From assembly GCA_016781525.1 (NCBI GenBank), contig JADDQE010000040.1, positions 53,123 to 117,122 on the forward strand: a stretch of 64,000 nucleotides of DNA. Direction: 5' to 3'. The stretch is from a bacterium (GTDB lineage: Bacteria; Chloroflexota; Chloroflexia; Chloroflexales; Kallotenuaceae). This document shows positions 29,719 through 39,545 of the stretch, one piece after another. Every line of letters starts with the position of its first letter. Position 1 is the first letter of the stretch. The translations under genes were made by a program, and so were the position numbers. The notes below the pieces were generated by a model, which did no database searches, was not told where the DNA came from, and saw nothing but the letters and a program-made list of their open reading frames with translations.

Positions 29719-30531
29719 ATGCGCTATCGCTTGTTGGCGCTTGATCTAGACGGCACGATAATCGGGCGCGATCTAGTTATTCCCGATGGTACGCTTGCTG
29801 CGCTTCGTGCGTTCCAGTCGCAGGGCGGCCGCGTTACCATCGCTACCGGGCGTACGCTGCGTACGACCGCGCCTTTTGCAGACGAGCTAGGCATCGACGG
29901 TCCGCTGATCTGCTATCAGGGTGCGCTCATCCAGGATCATCGCAGCGGCCAGGTATTGTTTCACGAGCCGGTGCCGCCAGCGCTTGCCGTCGAGGCGGTC
30001 AAACGTTTGCTCGACCAGGGCGTGTATGTCCACGCCTATATCAACGACGAGCTCTATGTGCCCTGGATCGGGCGCGAAGTAGAGCTGTACCAAACCTTCT
30101 CGTCGGTTAAGCTGGCCGTACATGTTGTTGACGACCTCGCCGCCGTGGTCGCCGAACGCGCACCGACCAAGCTGCTGTTTATTGAAGACGAAGACAAGGT
30201 GGGCCCGCGCTTGGCAGGGCTACAGGTGCACTTCGTCGAGCGACTGCACGTTGTGCGCTCGCACGCGCATTTCGGCGAGCTTACAGCGCTCGGGTGTACA
30301 AAGGGCCGGGCATTAGAGCAGCTTGCGACTGCCCTGAACATATCGCAGGCCGAAGTTGCAGCAGTTGGGGATCATTACAATGACGTGGAGATGGTTAGCT
30401 GGGCGGGTTTAGGGCTCGCCGTACGGACTGGTCCGACTGAGCTCCTGGCACAGGCGCAGGGGCTCATTGACCCGCCAGAGCAGGCGGGATTGGGCCGAGC
30501 CATTCAGCATTACCTGCTTGCGTCGGCGTGA
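29719..30531 (+). CDS. Cof-type HAD-IIB family hydrolase
   Basis: YRLLALDLDGTIIGRDLVIPDGTLAALRAFQSQGGRVTIATGRTLRTT ... AVGDHYNDVEMVSWAGLGLAV. Confidence 0.93.
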   Translation: MRYRLLALDLDGTIIGRDLVIPDGTLAALRAFQSQGGRVTIATGRTLRTTAPFADELGIDGPLICYQGALIQDHRSGQVLFHEPVPPALAVEAVKRLLDQGVYVHAYINDELYVPWIGREVELYQTFSSVKLAVHVVDDLAAVVAERAPTKLLFIEDEDKVGPRLAGLQVHFVERLHVVRSHAHFGELTALGCTKGRALEQLATALNISQAEVAAVGDHYNDVEMVSWAGLGLAVRTGPTELLAQAQGLIDPPEQAGLGRAIQHYLLASA

Positions 30532-30624
30532 GCGGTTGTCCGGGACGGTGTGATGGTGAGCAGTCTCCTAGGATGGTAGAGGCAGCCGGGAGCGACCTCG
30601 TTAATTTGAGGTTAAAAGTCTGCC

Positions 30625-30654
30625 TTGATATCACGGCCGGCTTTGCACTATAAT
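30625..30654 (+). promoter_or_regulatory. Putative sigma70 promoter TTGATA-N18-TATAAT, orphan, pointing antisense into rpmB
   Basis: TTGATA 30625-30630 and TATAAT 30649-30654. Confidence 0.5.
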
Positions 30655-30698
30655 GCAGGCGATATGAGGCAGCAGACGGCGCGGCTCGCGACCAACAA

Positions 30699-30732
30699 AA
30701 CACAGACCCATCCGCAAGGATGGGTCTGTGTT
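30699..30732 (-). terminator. Rho-independent terminator of rpmB
   Basis: 15-bp perfect stem aacacagacccatcc-gcaa-ggatgggtctgtgtt, followed on the minus strand by a T-rich tract (ttttgttgg). Confidence 0.85.
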
Positions 30733-30750
30733 GAACGTTATGGAGCTGGG

Positions 30751-30933
30751 TTAGCGGGTTTTGGCAGCTGTCCGGATGCAGCGGGTGCAGATCTTCACTT
30801 TGGCGGACTTGCCGTCTTTCACAACCGTCACCGTTTGCAGGTTCGGGTTGAAGCGGCGGCGCGTATGCCGCTGAGAGAAGCTGACCGCGTTGCCGAAGGA
30901 CGGGCCTTTACCGCAGTTAGCGCACTTTGCCAT
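30751..30933 (-). CDS. rpmB: 50S ribosomal protein L28
   Basis: MAKCANCGKGPSFGNAVSFSQRHTRRRFNPNLQTVTVVKDGKSAKVKICTRCIRT. Confidence 0.97.
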   Translation of the reverse strand: MAKCANCGKGPSFGNAVSFSQRHTRRRFNPNLQTVTVVKDGKSAKVKICTRCIRTAAKTR

Positions 30934-31113
30934 GAGCGGATGCCTCCTAAGGGCTAGGTCTGGTCGAGCACATAATCAGTGTGCAATGGTAGAGCAGCCG
31001 TTACCCAGCGGGCAGGCGACTGCTCTTTGCGCATGATACCATAGCACCGCATGTTGCGCAAACCGTCAGCCGACATTTTCTCGGCCGGCGGCTTGCGTGT
31101 GAACGGAGTTTGC

Positions 31114-31485
31114 ATGAGCGATCGAAAAGAGCAGCCGAACACCCGGGTTTCCCCGCAAGGCATCATCGAAGTGTCGCCGCGGGCGATTGCGACCATAGCA
31201 GCCGAGGCAGTGTGTCGCGCGTACGGCGTCGTGGGCATGGCGCCGGCAAATTTGCGGGACAGTGTGGTCCAGGTGCTGCGCAAGGAAGATCAACACCGTG
31301 GTATCGAGGTGCATATCGGCAAGGATAGCATTGCCGTAGATTTGTATGTTGTCCTTGCCTACGGGACGCGTATTTCGGAAGTGGCGCAGCAGGTGATTGC
31401 GACAGTATCCTACGCGCTCAATAAGTCGTTGGGCATGCCGGTCTCGACCGTTAATGTCCATGTGCAGGGTATTCGCACCGAATAA
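31114..31485 (+). CDS. Asp23/Gls24 family envelope stress response protein
   Basis: GIIEVSPRAIATIAAEAVCRAYGVVGMA ... IEVHIGKDSIAVDLYVVLAYGTRISEVAQQVIATVSYALNKSLGMPVSTVNVHVQGI. Confidence 0.93.
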   Translation: MSDRKEQPNTRVSPQGIIEVSPRAIATIAAEAVCRAYGVVGMAPANLRDSVVQVLRKEDQHRGIEVHIGKDSIAVDLYVVLAYGTRISEVAQQVIATVSYALNKSLGMPVSTVNVHVQGIRTE

Positions 31486-31550
31486 TTCTGGGCTCGACAT
31501 GGGCGTCCGCGTGCTCGTGGCGCGTTACATAAAGGTATATGGGAGGATTC

Positions 31551-33236
31551 ATGGATCAGCAAGGCATGGTCTGCGATGGCGCGATGCTGCTACGCGGATT
31601 AGAGGCTGCGGCGCATTGGCTCGACCAGCATGTTGGCGAGGTCAACGCGCTCAACGTGTTCCCGGTACCGGACGGTGATACCGGCACGAATATGCATCTA
31701 ACGCTCAGCGCCGCCGTAAAGGACGTGCAGGTCCAGCCATCGGCAGCGGCGGTCGCGGACCAAGTGTACCGCAAAGCCTTGATGGGAGCGCGCGGCAACT
31801 CCGGCGTGATCTTGTCCCAGATTATCCGTGGCTTTGCCGAGGGTATCGGCGGCAAAGCGGTGCTTGACGGCAACGGCCTAGCTGAGGCGTTGCGCCGAGC
31901 AGCGGAGCGCGCATACAAGGCCGTGATGAAGCCCACCGAGGGAACGATTTTAACGGTGGCACGCGTGGCGGGCGAGGCAGCCGTCGCACGCGCCGAGGCC
32001 GGCGGGGGATACGTGGTAGTCCTGGAGGCGGCGGTTGAAGGTGCAAACCAGGCGGTGGTCGACACGCCCAATCAGCTCAAGCAGCTCCGCGACGCGGGGG
32101 TGGTCGATGCTGGCGGCAAGGGGCTCGCCATCGTCCTGGAAGGTCTGCTGAAGGATGCTCGCGGTGAAACGATCGAGCGGCCCGCCGGTAGCGATGCGGT
32201 CGAGGTCGCCTTCGATATCGATGAGATTCACAGCGAAGATGATTTTGGCTACTGCACGACCTTCCTGCTGGAGGGTGAGAACATCCCCTTCGAAGATGTA
32301 CGTGCTACAATCGCCGAGATGGGCCAGTCTGTGGTGGTGGTGGGCGACGAGACGCTGGTCAAGGCGCATATTCATACGGAGCGGCCCGGCGATGTGCTCA
32401 ATTACGCGATCGGCTTTGGTGCCTTGACCGGCATCGAGATCGCCAATATGGACAAGCAAAAGGCGGCGATCAAGGACACGGGCATGGTTTCCACCAAGGC
32501 GACGCGCGCTCCCAAGGAGTCGGCCGGCTCGATTGGCGTTGCTGCGCACACGAGCTTGACATCTGATGAACACGCAGTGCCGATTGGTGTGGTTTCAGTC
32601 GCGCCTGGGCAAGGGTTCGTGGAGTTATTTCGCTCCTTGAACGTGGGCAATGTGATCACCGGCGGCCAGACGATGAATCCGAGCACCAAGGATTTGGTCG
32701 AGGCGATCAATCAGCTGCCGCAGTCTGAGGTGATCGTGCTGCCGAATAACTCCAACATCATGATGGCCTCGCGCCAGGCTCAAGAGCTGGTGGATAAGGC
32801 TGTGCGCATCATACCGTCGAAGACAGTGCCGCAGGGTATGGCGGCGATGCTGGCCTTTAATTACATCGAAGACCTCGAGGACAACGTCAACGCGATGACC
32901 CGAGCGCTGCAAAATGTCCGCACGCTGGAGATCACTACCGCCGTGCGCGACGCCACCGTCGACGATAAAGAGGTCCGCGCGGGTCAGACGATTGGGCTGC
33001 TCGACGGGACGCTAGTCGAGGCCGGCGACGACCGCGACGCCGTGATCGATGCGATGCTCGAGCGGGTTGATATGGATGACTACGAGATCGTTACCATCTA
33101 TTATGGCGCGACCACAGACGAGGAGCAGGCTCGTACGCTTGGGGCCCGGATCGAGCAGCGCTACGGGCACCTGGATACGGTCGAGATCCAAAGCGGCGGC
33201 CAGCCGTTCTATGATTTTATTATTTCGGCAGAATGA
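31551..33236 (+). CDS. DAK2/DhaL domain fatty-acid kinase-like protein (FakA-like)
   Basis: WLDQHVGEVNALNVFPVPDGDTGTNMHLTLSAAVKDV; ALMGARGNSGVILSQIIRGFAEG; C-terminal DegV-like half. Confidence 0.94.
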   Translation: MDQQGMVCDGAMLLRGLEAAAHWLDQHVGEVNALNVFPVPDGDTGTNMHLTLSAAVKDVQVQPSAAAVADQVYRKALMGARGNSGVILSQIIRGFAEGIGGKAVLDGNGLAEALRRAAERAYKAVMKPTEGTILTVARVAGEAAVARAEAGGGYVVVLEAAVEGANQAVVDTPNQLKQLRDAGVVDAGGKGLAIVLEGLLKDARGETIERPAGSDAVEVAFDIDEIHSEDDFGYCTTFLLEGENIPFEDVRATIAEMGQSVVVVGDETLVKAHIHTERPGDVLNYAIGFGALTGIEIANMDKQKAAIKDTGMVSTKATRAPKESAGSIGVAAHTSLTSDEHAVPIGVVSVAPGQGFVELFRSLNVGNVITGGQTMNPSTKDLVEAINQLPQSEVIVLPNNSNIMMASRQAQELVDKAVRIIPSKTVPQGMAAMLAFNYIEDLEDNVNAMTRALQNVRTLEITTAVRDATVDDKEVRAGQTIGLLDGTLVEAGDDRDAVIDAMLERVDMDDYEIVTIYYGATTDEEQARTLGARIEQRYGHLDTVEIQSGGQPFYDFIISAE

Positions 33237-33237
33237 C

Positions 33238-33322
33238 GAGGTACTAGAGACTAGCGGCTTGAGGCTAGAGTCAGCAGCGGAAGCTCCTAGTCCCTTGTCC
33301 ATAGTCCTTAGCCCTCAACCGG
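33238..33322. repeat. Degenerate intergenic inverted repeat (GGACTAGG/CTAGAG words)
   Basis: Left arm gtactagagactagcggcttgaggctagag; reverse complement of right arm ggttgagggctaaggactatggacaagggactaggag. Confidence 0.55.
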
Positions 33323-33329
33323 AGACACC

Positions 33330-34172
33330 ATGTCGGGTGTGAAGATTGTTACCGACAGTACGGCGGATATTCCGCCAGCGTTGCTACGCGAGCTTGAGAT
33401 TGAGGTTGTTCCGCTGTATGTAAACTTTGGCGGAGAAACATATCGTGCGGGCGTCGATTTGACCAACGAGCAGTTTTACAAGCTGTTGAGCGAAGGCAAT
33501 GGCCCGCCCACGACGACGGCGCCGCCGACGATCGTGTTTGAACAGACCTATCGGCGGCTCGCACAGAGCTGCGATGCGATTGTGTCGATCCATATTTCCA
33601 GCCACCTGAGCACGGCTCACAAAGCTGCGGCGCAGGCGCGCGAGCGTCTGTCCGTATCGCTGGCGCGAATCGACGTCATCGACAGCCACTCGGCCTCGAT
33701 GGGCCTGGGGCTAACCGTGATTGCGGCGGCGCGAATGGCCAAGGCCGGCGCCCCGGTCGACGAGATCGTGCGCGAGGTGCACCATCGTGTGCAGCATACG
33801 CATAGCGTCTTCTTTGTCGACACTATCGAGTATCTCGATCGGTCGGGACGGATTAGCATGGCAAACAATGCCGTGAGCTCGATGTCACGGATCAAGCCCC
33901 TGCTGCTCATCGACGAGGGGCATATTGTGCCGTATGAGCGTACTCGAACACGTGCCAAGGCCATCGATGGCCTGTTCACCTTTGTCGAGGACTTTCCTAA
34001 TGTGAGCGAGGTGGCAGTCATGTATAGTACCTCGCCCGAGGACGTCGAAAAGCTGCTCGACAAGCTGATGCTGATTTTTCCCCGCGACCAAGTGCTGGTC
34101 ACGGAGTATGGCCCGGCCGTCGGGACGCATCTCGGTCCCGGCGCCATGGGTGTTGCAGCATACGAAGGATAA
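33330..34172 (+). CDS. DegV family fatty-acid-binding protein (FakB-like, copy 1)
   Basis: MSGVKIVTDSTADIPPALLRELEIEVVPLYVNFGGETYRAGVDLTNEQFYKLL. Confidence 0.94.
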   Translation: MSGVKIVTDSTADIPPALLRELEIEVVPLYVNFGGETYRAGVDLTNEQFYKLLSEGNGPPTTTAPPTIVFEQTYRRLAQSCDAIVSIHISSHLSTAHKAAAQARERLSVSLARIDVIDSHSASMGLGLTVIAAARMAKAGAPVDEIVREVHHRVQHTHSVFFVDTIEYLDRSGRISMANNAVSSMSRIKPLLLIDEGHIVPYERTRTRAKAIDGLFTFVEDFPNVSEVAVMYSTSPEDVEKLLDKLMLIFPRDQVLVTEYGPAVGTHLGPGAMGVAAYEG

Positions 34173-34244
34173 TCGAACGGCAGGAGTCGGAAGGAGCGCA
34201 TTGACAATCCTTCCGCCGCCCGTCTTGCAAATCAGGAGGACCGC

Positions 34245-35078
34245 GTGACAGTAGCAGTGGTCGTCGATAGTACCGCCGATATTCCCCAGCGGACGCGTGA
34301 AGAGTACGGTATCTCGGTTGTTCCCCTAACGATTATCTTCGGCAACGAGTCGTTTCGTGACGGCGTGGATATGACGAGCGACCAGTTCTATCAACGCTTG
34401 ACTGAGAGCAGCGTTCATCCATCGACGTCGCAGCCCTCGCCCGGAGCCTTCGCCGAGGTGTATGAAAGGCTGGCGCGCGACCACGAAGCAATCATTTCGA
34501 TCCATATCGGAGGCAAGCTGAGCGGCACGGCTCGGTCTGCAATGCAGGCCAGAGAGCTGGTACCCAATGTGCCGATCCATGTTGTCGACTCCGGCAGCGT
34601 CTCAATGGGCTTTGGCTTCCTGGGTATCGAGGCGGCCAAGCTGGCTCGTGCCGGGCAGTCCCTGGAGCAGATAGCCAGCCGTATCGACAGTATGGTGCCG
34701 AAGATCCGACTATGGGCGGTGCTCGATACCCTTAAATACCTTGAGCGAGGGGGCCGTATCGGTCGAACGCGCGCGTTTCTCGGCACGCTGCTCAATGTCA
34801 AGCCAATGATCCAAATCAAAGAAGAAGTGTTGCCTGCCGAGCAGGTGCGCACCCATAAAAAGGCGATCGCGCGCATGGTCGAGATCGCGTCGGCGGAGGG
34901 GCCCTATGAGTATCTTGCGGTGCTACATAGCTCGGCCGAGCCGCTAGCCGTGGAGCTTTCAAACCAGCTGGCCGCGATCCACCCACGGGACGAGATCGTC
35001 GTCGCGCAGCTCACAGGCGTAATTGGCGTGCACGGCGGCCCGGGCGTGCTGGGTGTTACAGGCATTAAACGGAGCTAA
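34245..35078 (+). CDS. DegV family fatty-acid-binding protein (FakB-like, copy 2)
   Basis: VAVVVDSTADIPQRTREEYGISVVPLTIIFGNESFRDGVDMTSDQFYQRLTES. Confidence 0.94.
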   Translation: MTVAVVVDSTADIPQRTREEYGISVVPLTIIFGNESFRDGVDMTSDQFYQRLTESSVHPSTSQPSPGAFAEVYERLARDHEAIISIHIGGKLSGTARSAMQARELVPNVPIHVVDSGSVSMGFGFLGIEAAKLARAGQSLEQIASRIDSMVPKIRLWAVLDTLKYLERGGRIGRTRAFLGTLLNVKPMIQIKEEVLPAEQVRTHKKAIARMVEIASAEGPYEYLAVLHSSAEPLAVELSNQLAAIHPRDEIVVAQLTGVIGVHGGPGVLGVTGIKRS

Positions 35079-35100
35079 TCCTCGGCGCGTGAGCGCGTAG

Positions 35101-35143
35101 ACCTCCCAGAGGGACTGCCGATTGGCAACAACCTCTGGGAGGT
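35101..35143 (+). terminator. Stem-loop after the second degV
   Basis: 12-bp stem acctcccagagg ... cctctgggaggt. Confidence 0.6.
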
Positions 35144-35299
35144 TGCTTTGCGGTAAAGCAGCGAATGGCAGGCCTGGTGCGGGATAACCGACCAGGCACA
35201 AGGTCTCGTTGGTTGTGGTTCAGCGACCGTGGATCTACTGGAAGCTCGACATAACGTTCACGACGTAGCTCGGCAAGTCATCCATCAGAGGATCATGGT

Positions 35300-35743
35300 A
35301 TGCGTATACTTGTGTTTCACGGCCCCAACCTGAATATGCTTGGCACCCGCGAGCCCGACGTCTACGGGCACACGACACTGTCCGACATCAACGCGGCGCT
35401 CTCGACGCGAGCCGATGAGCTAGGTGTTGAGGTTTGGGCATTTCAATCTAATCACGAGGGTGTGCTGATTGATACACTGCAGCAGGAGGCGGCCCGCAGC
35501 GATGGCCTGATCATCAACCCGGGCGCCCTCACGCATTACAGCTATGCGCTGCGCGATGCCATCGCCGGGGTTCGCCTCCCGACAGTTGAAGTACATCTCT
35601 CGAATGTCTATGCACGCGAGCCGTTTAGGCATCACTCCGTGATTGCCCCAATCGCCAGCGGCCAAATTAGTGGGTTGGGTTGGCGCGGGTACCTCCTGGC
35701 GCTCGAGTGGTTCGCGGCCACTCGGTCGGCTGGTGGTGCGTAG
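35300..35743 (+). CDS. aroQ: Type II 3-dehydroquinate dehydratase
   Basis: [30 protein letters not shown] ... [14 protein letters not shown] ... [18 protein letters not shown]. Confidence 0.96.
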   Translation: MRILVFHGPNLNMLGTREPDVYGHTTLSDINAALSTRADELGVEVWAFQSNHEGVLIDTLQQEAARSDGLIINPGALTHYSYALRDAIAGVRLPTVEVHLSNVYAREPFRHHSVIAPIASGQISGLGWRGYLLALEWFAATRSAGGA

Positions 35744-35841
35744 AACGCTCTGCAACAAATCCTATGGTATACTGGTGGCCGACGCGGATCGGCGCGGCGC
35801 TTGGTGTGTTCACAATCAGTGATAGTTGATGGCGGAGTGAG

Positions 35842-36930
35842 ATGAAAGAGCGGCTTGAGCGCGTTCGGGAGCAGTTCGAACAAGCGGAAGTGGATGCGCT
35901 GCTCGTGACGAGCGGGCCTAACCGACGCTACCTCAGCGGATTTACGGGGTCAGCCGGTACGCTGCTTATCACTCGCCAGCGGGCGCTGCTGTTATCGGAT
36001 GGGCGTTACGCCGGGCAGGGTCCGCGTGAGGCGCCAGGCTTTGAGTTTAAGCTGCTGTCGGACGCAGCGCCCTTGGCACGTCAGCTCCCAGACTTGTTGC
36101 AGGAACTGCACATAGAGCGACTCGGCTTTGAGGCCAATCACATCAGTGTTGCCCAATACTCGAAGCTCCAGCATGAGCTGGAGCAGGCGCACGCGTCGTG
36201 TGCTTGGGTGCCTACCGAAGGGCTCGTCGAGACGGTACGCCAGGTCAAGGAGCGTGATGAGCTGGCTACGCTGCGTCATGCCATCGCGATTACCGACGAC
36301 GCGCTCGCCGCAGTTCGTCCAATGCTCCGTCCAGCCATGCGTGAGCGAGAAGTAGCCTGGGAGTTGGAAAAAGCCATGCGTAAGCGTGGCGCCGACGGGC
36401 TCTCCTTTGAGGTTATTGTTGCTGGCGGGGATAACGGCTCGCGGCCGCACGCACGCGCCGGCACCGACGAGCTTGGAGTTGGGCGGCCGATTGTGATCGA
36501 CTTCGGCGCGCTGGTTGCGGGTTACCACGCAGATATGACCCGCACTCTCATCCTGGGCGAGGCCGACGAGCAGTTTCGGAACGTTTACACCACGGTACGT
36601 GAGGCGCAGCAAGCCGCGGCATTGGGCGCCCGAGTGGGCATGACGGGAGCGGAGGTCGACGCCTTGGCGCGTGAGCCTATTGCAGCGGCAGGCTTCGGAT
36701 CCGCGTTTAGTCATGGGTTGGGCCACGGGGTCGGTCTCGAGATCCACGAAGGTCCGGCGGTGCGGCAGCTGAGCCAACATGTGCTGCAGGCTGGAATGGT
36801 CTATTCGGTCGAGCCGGGGATTTATCTCCCAGGCTGGGGTGGTGTTCGCATTGAGGACCTCGTTCTGCTGACCGACGCCGGCCCAGAGGTACTGACCCAG
36901 TCAAGCAAAGATCCGGTTGTTAAGATCTAA
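35842..36930 (+). CDS. M24 family Xaa-Pro aminopeptidase/dipeptidase
   Basis: LLVTSGPNRRYLSGFTGSAGTLLIT; VIDFGALVAGYHADMTRTL; FSHGLGHGVGLEIHEGP; VYSVEPGIYLPGWGGVRIEDLVLL. Confidence 0.95.
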   Translation: MKERLERVREQFEQAEVDALLVTSGPNRRYLSGFTGSAGTLLITRQRALLLSDGRYAGQGPREAPGFEFKLLSDAAPLARQLPDLLQELHIERLGFEANHISVAQYSKLQHELEQAHASCAWVPTEGLVETVRQVKERDELATLRHAIAITDDALAAVRPMLRPAMREREVAWELEKAMRKRGADGLSFEVIVAGGDNGSRPHARAGTDELGVGRPIVIDFGALVAGYHADMTRTLILGEADEQFRNVYTTVREAQQAAALGARVGMTGAEVDALAREPIAAAGFGSAFSHGLGHGVGLEIHEGPAVRQLSQHVLQAGMVYSVEPGIYLPGWGGVRIEDLVLLTDAGPEVLTQSSKDPVVKI

Positions 36931-36973
36931 GGCAAATTGCTACCTTTTTCAAAAGCCTAAGGAGTTGATTGTA

Positions 36974-37537
36974 ATGCCAGTTGTCGATACGGGTTCGATG
37001 AAAAAAGGAATGACCATCCTGCTTGAGAGTGAGCTGTATAAAGTTCTGGAGCACGAGCACAACAAGCAGGGCCGCGGCACTGCAAACGTCCGGCTCACGT
37101 TGCGGAACGTTCGTACGGGCTCGACCACGGTACGCACCGTGATGGCCGGCGAGCGCTTTGAGCAGGCGATCCTGGAAACCAAGAAGGTACAGTATCTATA
37201 TCGTGATGGCGATGACTTCCATTTCATGGACCAAGAAACGTATGAGCAGCCAGTGATCAACACGGATATCATCGGAGACGCTGCGAAATACATGAAGGAA
37301 GGGCTTGAGATGGAGCTTCTGTTCTACGGGGACGAGGCGCTGGATGTTTCACTGCCGACCGCCGTCGAGCTGATGATCACGGATACCGAGCCGAACTACC
37401 GCGGTGATACCACGACCGGCGGCAAGCCCGCGACCTTGGAGACTGGAGCGGTCACGCAGGTGCCGTTCTTTGTCAACCGGGGTGAGGTTGTGCGTGTTGA
37501 TACGCGGACTGGTGATTACATCGAGCGCGTTGGCTAG
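36974..37537 (+). CDS. efp: Elongation factor P
   Basis: MPVVDTGSMKKGMTILLESELYKVLEHEHNKQGRGTANVRLTLRNVRTGSTTVRTVMAGERFEQA. Confidence 0.97.
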   Translation: MPVVDTGSMKKGMTILLESELYKVLEHEHNKQGRGTANVRLTLRNVRTGSTTVRTVMAGERFEQAILETKKVQYLYRDGDDFHFMDQETYEQPVINTDIIGDAAKYMKEGLEMELLFYGDEALDVSLPTAVELMITDTEPNYRGDTTTGGKPATLETGAVTQVPFFVNRGEVVRVDTRTGDYIERVG

Positions 37538-37636
37538 TTCGAGGCGGCGCATCCCAGGTTTCAAATCTCAGGCGCGGTTGATTGGCTTGTCCTTGAAACC
37601 GGCTGCCCGATACCTAAAGCCTTCGTTGGAGGATCT

Positions 37637-38149
37637 ATGGGCGAACAGGAGCATAGTGGCATCCTGCTGACCGATGAAGTGCGTGAGCTCGTCGCGCTGA
37701 TGAAAGATGCGGATATTGCCGAGGTGCTGATCGAGCGCGGCGATGCGAAGCTGCATCTTAAGCGAGCCACTCCGCCCGCTCCCGCGGCCATTAGTGTTCC
37801 TGTTTATAGTCAGCCGCCGATTGCCTCGGGTACGGCAGTCGTGGCTGCTGCTCCGGTTGTCGCGACACCGTCCGCTTCTGGGGAGGCTGCCGCAGCGGAA
37901 GAGCCGCAGGGTATAGTGGTGACGGCGCCGATGGTTGGTACGTTCTATGGCTCGCCATCGCCCAAGGACCCTCCCTATGTCAGGGTTGGCGACGAGGTGA
38001 AGCCAGGCGATGTACTCGGGATTATCGAGGCGATGAAGATTATGAACGAGATCGAGTGCGAGGTGCACGGACGCGTCGCGCAGATCTTAGTGCAGAGCGC
38101 GCAGCCGATCGAGTATGGGCAACCCTTGATGGTGATCGAGTCCCTGTAG
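37637..38149 (+). CDS. accB: Acetyl-CoA carboxylase biotin carboxyl carrier protein
   Basis: Ala/Pro linker then VTAPMVGTFYGSPSPKDPPYVRVGDEVKPGDVLGIIEAMKIMNEIECEVHGRV. Confidence 0.96.
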   Translation: MGEQEHSGILLTDEVRELVALMKDADIAEVLIERGDAKLHLKRATPPAPAAISVPVYSQPPIASGTAVVAAAPVVATPSASGEAAAAEEPQGIVVTAPMVGTFYGSPSPKDPPYVRVGDEVKPGDVLGIIEAMKIMNEIECEVHGRVAQILVQSAQPIEYGQPLMVIESL

Positions 38150-38214
38150 GTTGATCGTTTGGGCCGTTTCAAACCACACAGGCCCTATCTTTCCTCCCGT
38201 TTCCTCCGTTTAAA

Positions 38215-38222
38215 GGTATAAT
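38215..38222 (+). promoter_or_regulatory. Putative -10 element GGTATAAT upstream of xseA
   Basis: taaaGGTATAATcagtg, about 54 nt before the xseA ATG. Confidence 0.35.
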
Positions 38223-38275
38223 CAGTGTTCACGCGGACGCTGGTTATACCTACGCGGCGTCATCACGGTATCCAT

Positions 38276-39478
38276 ATGCACATTTTCTCGGTCAGCGATC
38301 TTGCCGGCTACATCGGCGAGGTGCTCGACGCCGACCCCATCCTGAGCGACGTTTGGGTCGAAGGCGAGGTTTCGAACTGGAGCCGAGCTGCCTCCGGCCA
38401 TTGCTATTGGACGCTGCGTGAGGGCGACGTTCAGCTTCAGGCTGTGTGTTGGCGACAGCAGGCGGTGCGGCAGCCGCGCCTGCCAGTAAATGGCGATCAG
38501 GTGCTGGTGCATGGGCGAGTTGCGTTCTGGCCAGGTAGCGGAAAGCTCCAACTCTACGTCGACTTAATTCGTCCCGCCGGAATCGGTATTCTGCATGCGC
38601 AGATCGAGGCTCTAAAACAGCGGCTGGAAGCCGAAGGTTTGTTCGACCCAGGCCGGAAGCGCTCGATCCCGGCCTTGCCGCGCCGGATCGGCATTGTGAC
38701 CTCGCCCACGGGTGCAGCGCTCCGAGATATATTGTCGGTGCTGCGTGCGCGATGGCCGCTTTGCGAGGTGGTGCTGGCACCTGCTATCGTGCAGGGGGAG
38801 CAGGCGCCGGAAAGTATCGTCGAGGCGCTTTACAACCTGTATGGGGTAGAGCTAGACGTAATCATCGTTGCGCGTGGAGGCGGCTCGATCGAAGACCTGT
38901 GGGCGTTTAATGATGAGGTCGTCGTGCGGGCAGTCTTCGCGAGTCCGGTTCCGGTTATTACCGGCGTGGGCCATGAGACGGACACCACCGTCGTCGATTA
39001 CGTTGCCGACTTACGGGCGCCAACACCCTCGGTCGCCGCTGCCTACGCCACGCCAAACATTAGTGAGCTGCAGAACGAGCTGCACGGACTCGTGTCCGCG
39101 CTCCGAGGCGCAATGGTACAACGGCTGGAGGCGGCGCAAGCGGAGCTGGCACATACACAGCGACATCTACAGCGCCTATCTCCACACGCGCGCCTTCAGC
39201 GTAACCGTGAGCTCCTCATGCAGACAGGCGAGCGTCTCCAACGGAACGCAAAGACAATGTTTACCATGCAGCAGCTCAAGCTTCAACATCTGCGCCAGCA
39301 GCTTGAAACCCTAAACCCGCGTGCGACGCTTGCTCGAGGGTATGCGATTGTGCGTGGGGCAGATGGAAGTGTTGTGCTCGATCCATCGGTCGTCGGTGCT
39401 GACGAGGCACTGCTGCTTGAGCTTCGGGATGGCGTGCTGCGGGCCCGGGCTGACGTTTCCAACACGAACCTACCCTAA
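38276..39478 (+). CDS. xseA: Exodeoxyribonuclease VII large subunit
   Basis: MHIFSVSDLAGYIGEVLDADPILSDVWVEGEVSNWSRAASGHCYWTLREGD ... IGIVTSPTGAALRDILSVLRARWP ... ARGGGSIEDLWAFNDE. Confidence 0.96.
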   Translation: MHIFSVSDLAGYIGEVLDADPILSDVWVEGEVSNWSRAASGHCYWTLREGDVQLQAVCWRQQAVRQPRLPVNGDQVLVHGRVAFWPGSGKLQLYVDLIRPAGIGILHAQIEALKQRLEAEGLFDPGRKRSIPALPRRIGIVTSPTGAALRDILSVLRARWPLCEVVLAPAIVQGEQAPESIVEALYNLYGVELDVIIVARGGGSIEDLWAFNDEVVVRAVFASPVPVITGVGHETDTTVVDYVADLRAPTPSVAAAYATPNISELQNELHGLVSALRGAMVQRLEAAQAELAHTQRHLQRLSPHARLQRNRELLMQTGERLQRNAKTMFTMQQLKLQHLRQQLETLNPRATLARGYAIVRGADGSVVLDPSVVGADEALLLELRDGVLRARADVSNTNLP

Positions 39479-39545
39479 ACCTAGGGCTGCTTCCCCTCTC
39501 TAAATGTGGGACTGATGGACTATGGACGTTGGGCCATTGGTCATG
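39479..39545. repeat. Divergent copy of the GGACTAGG-like intergenic element
   Basis: gtgggactgatggactatggacgttggg shares ggactatggac with the reverse complement of the 33.3 kb element. Confidence 0.35.

Noticed and set aside
31950-32573. 207-aa minus-strand ORF
   Set aside because: Antisense to the FakA-like gene.
33617-34207. 196-aa minus-strand ORF
   Set aside because: Antisense to the first degV; Ser/Arg-rich shadow ORF.
35992-36780. 262-aa minus-strand ORF
   Set aside because: Antisense to the well-supported M24 peptidase gene.
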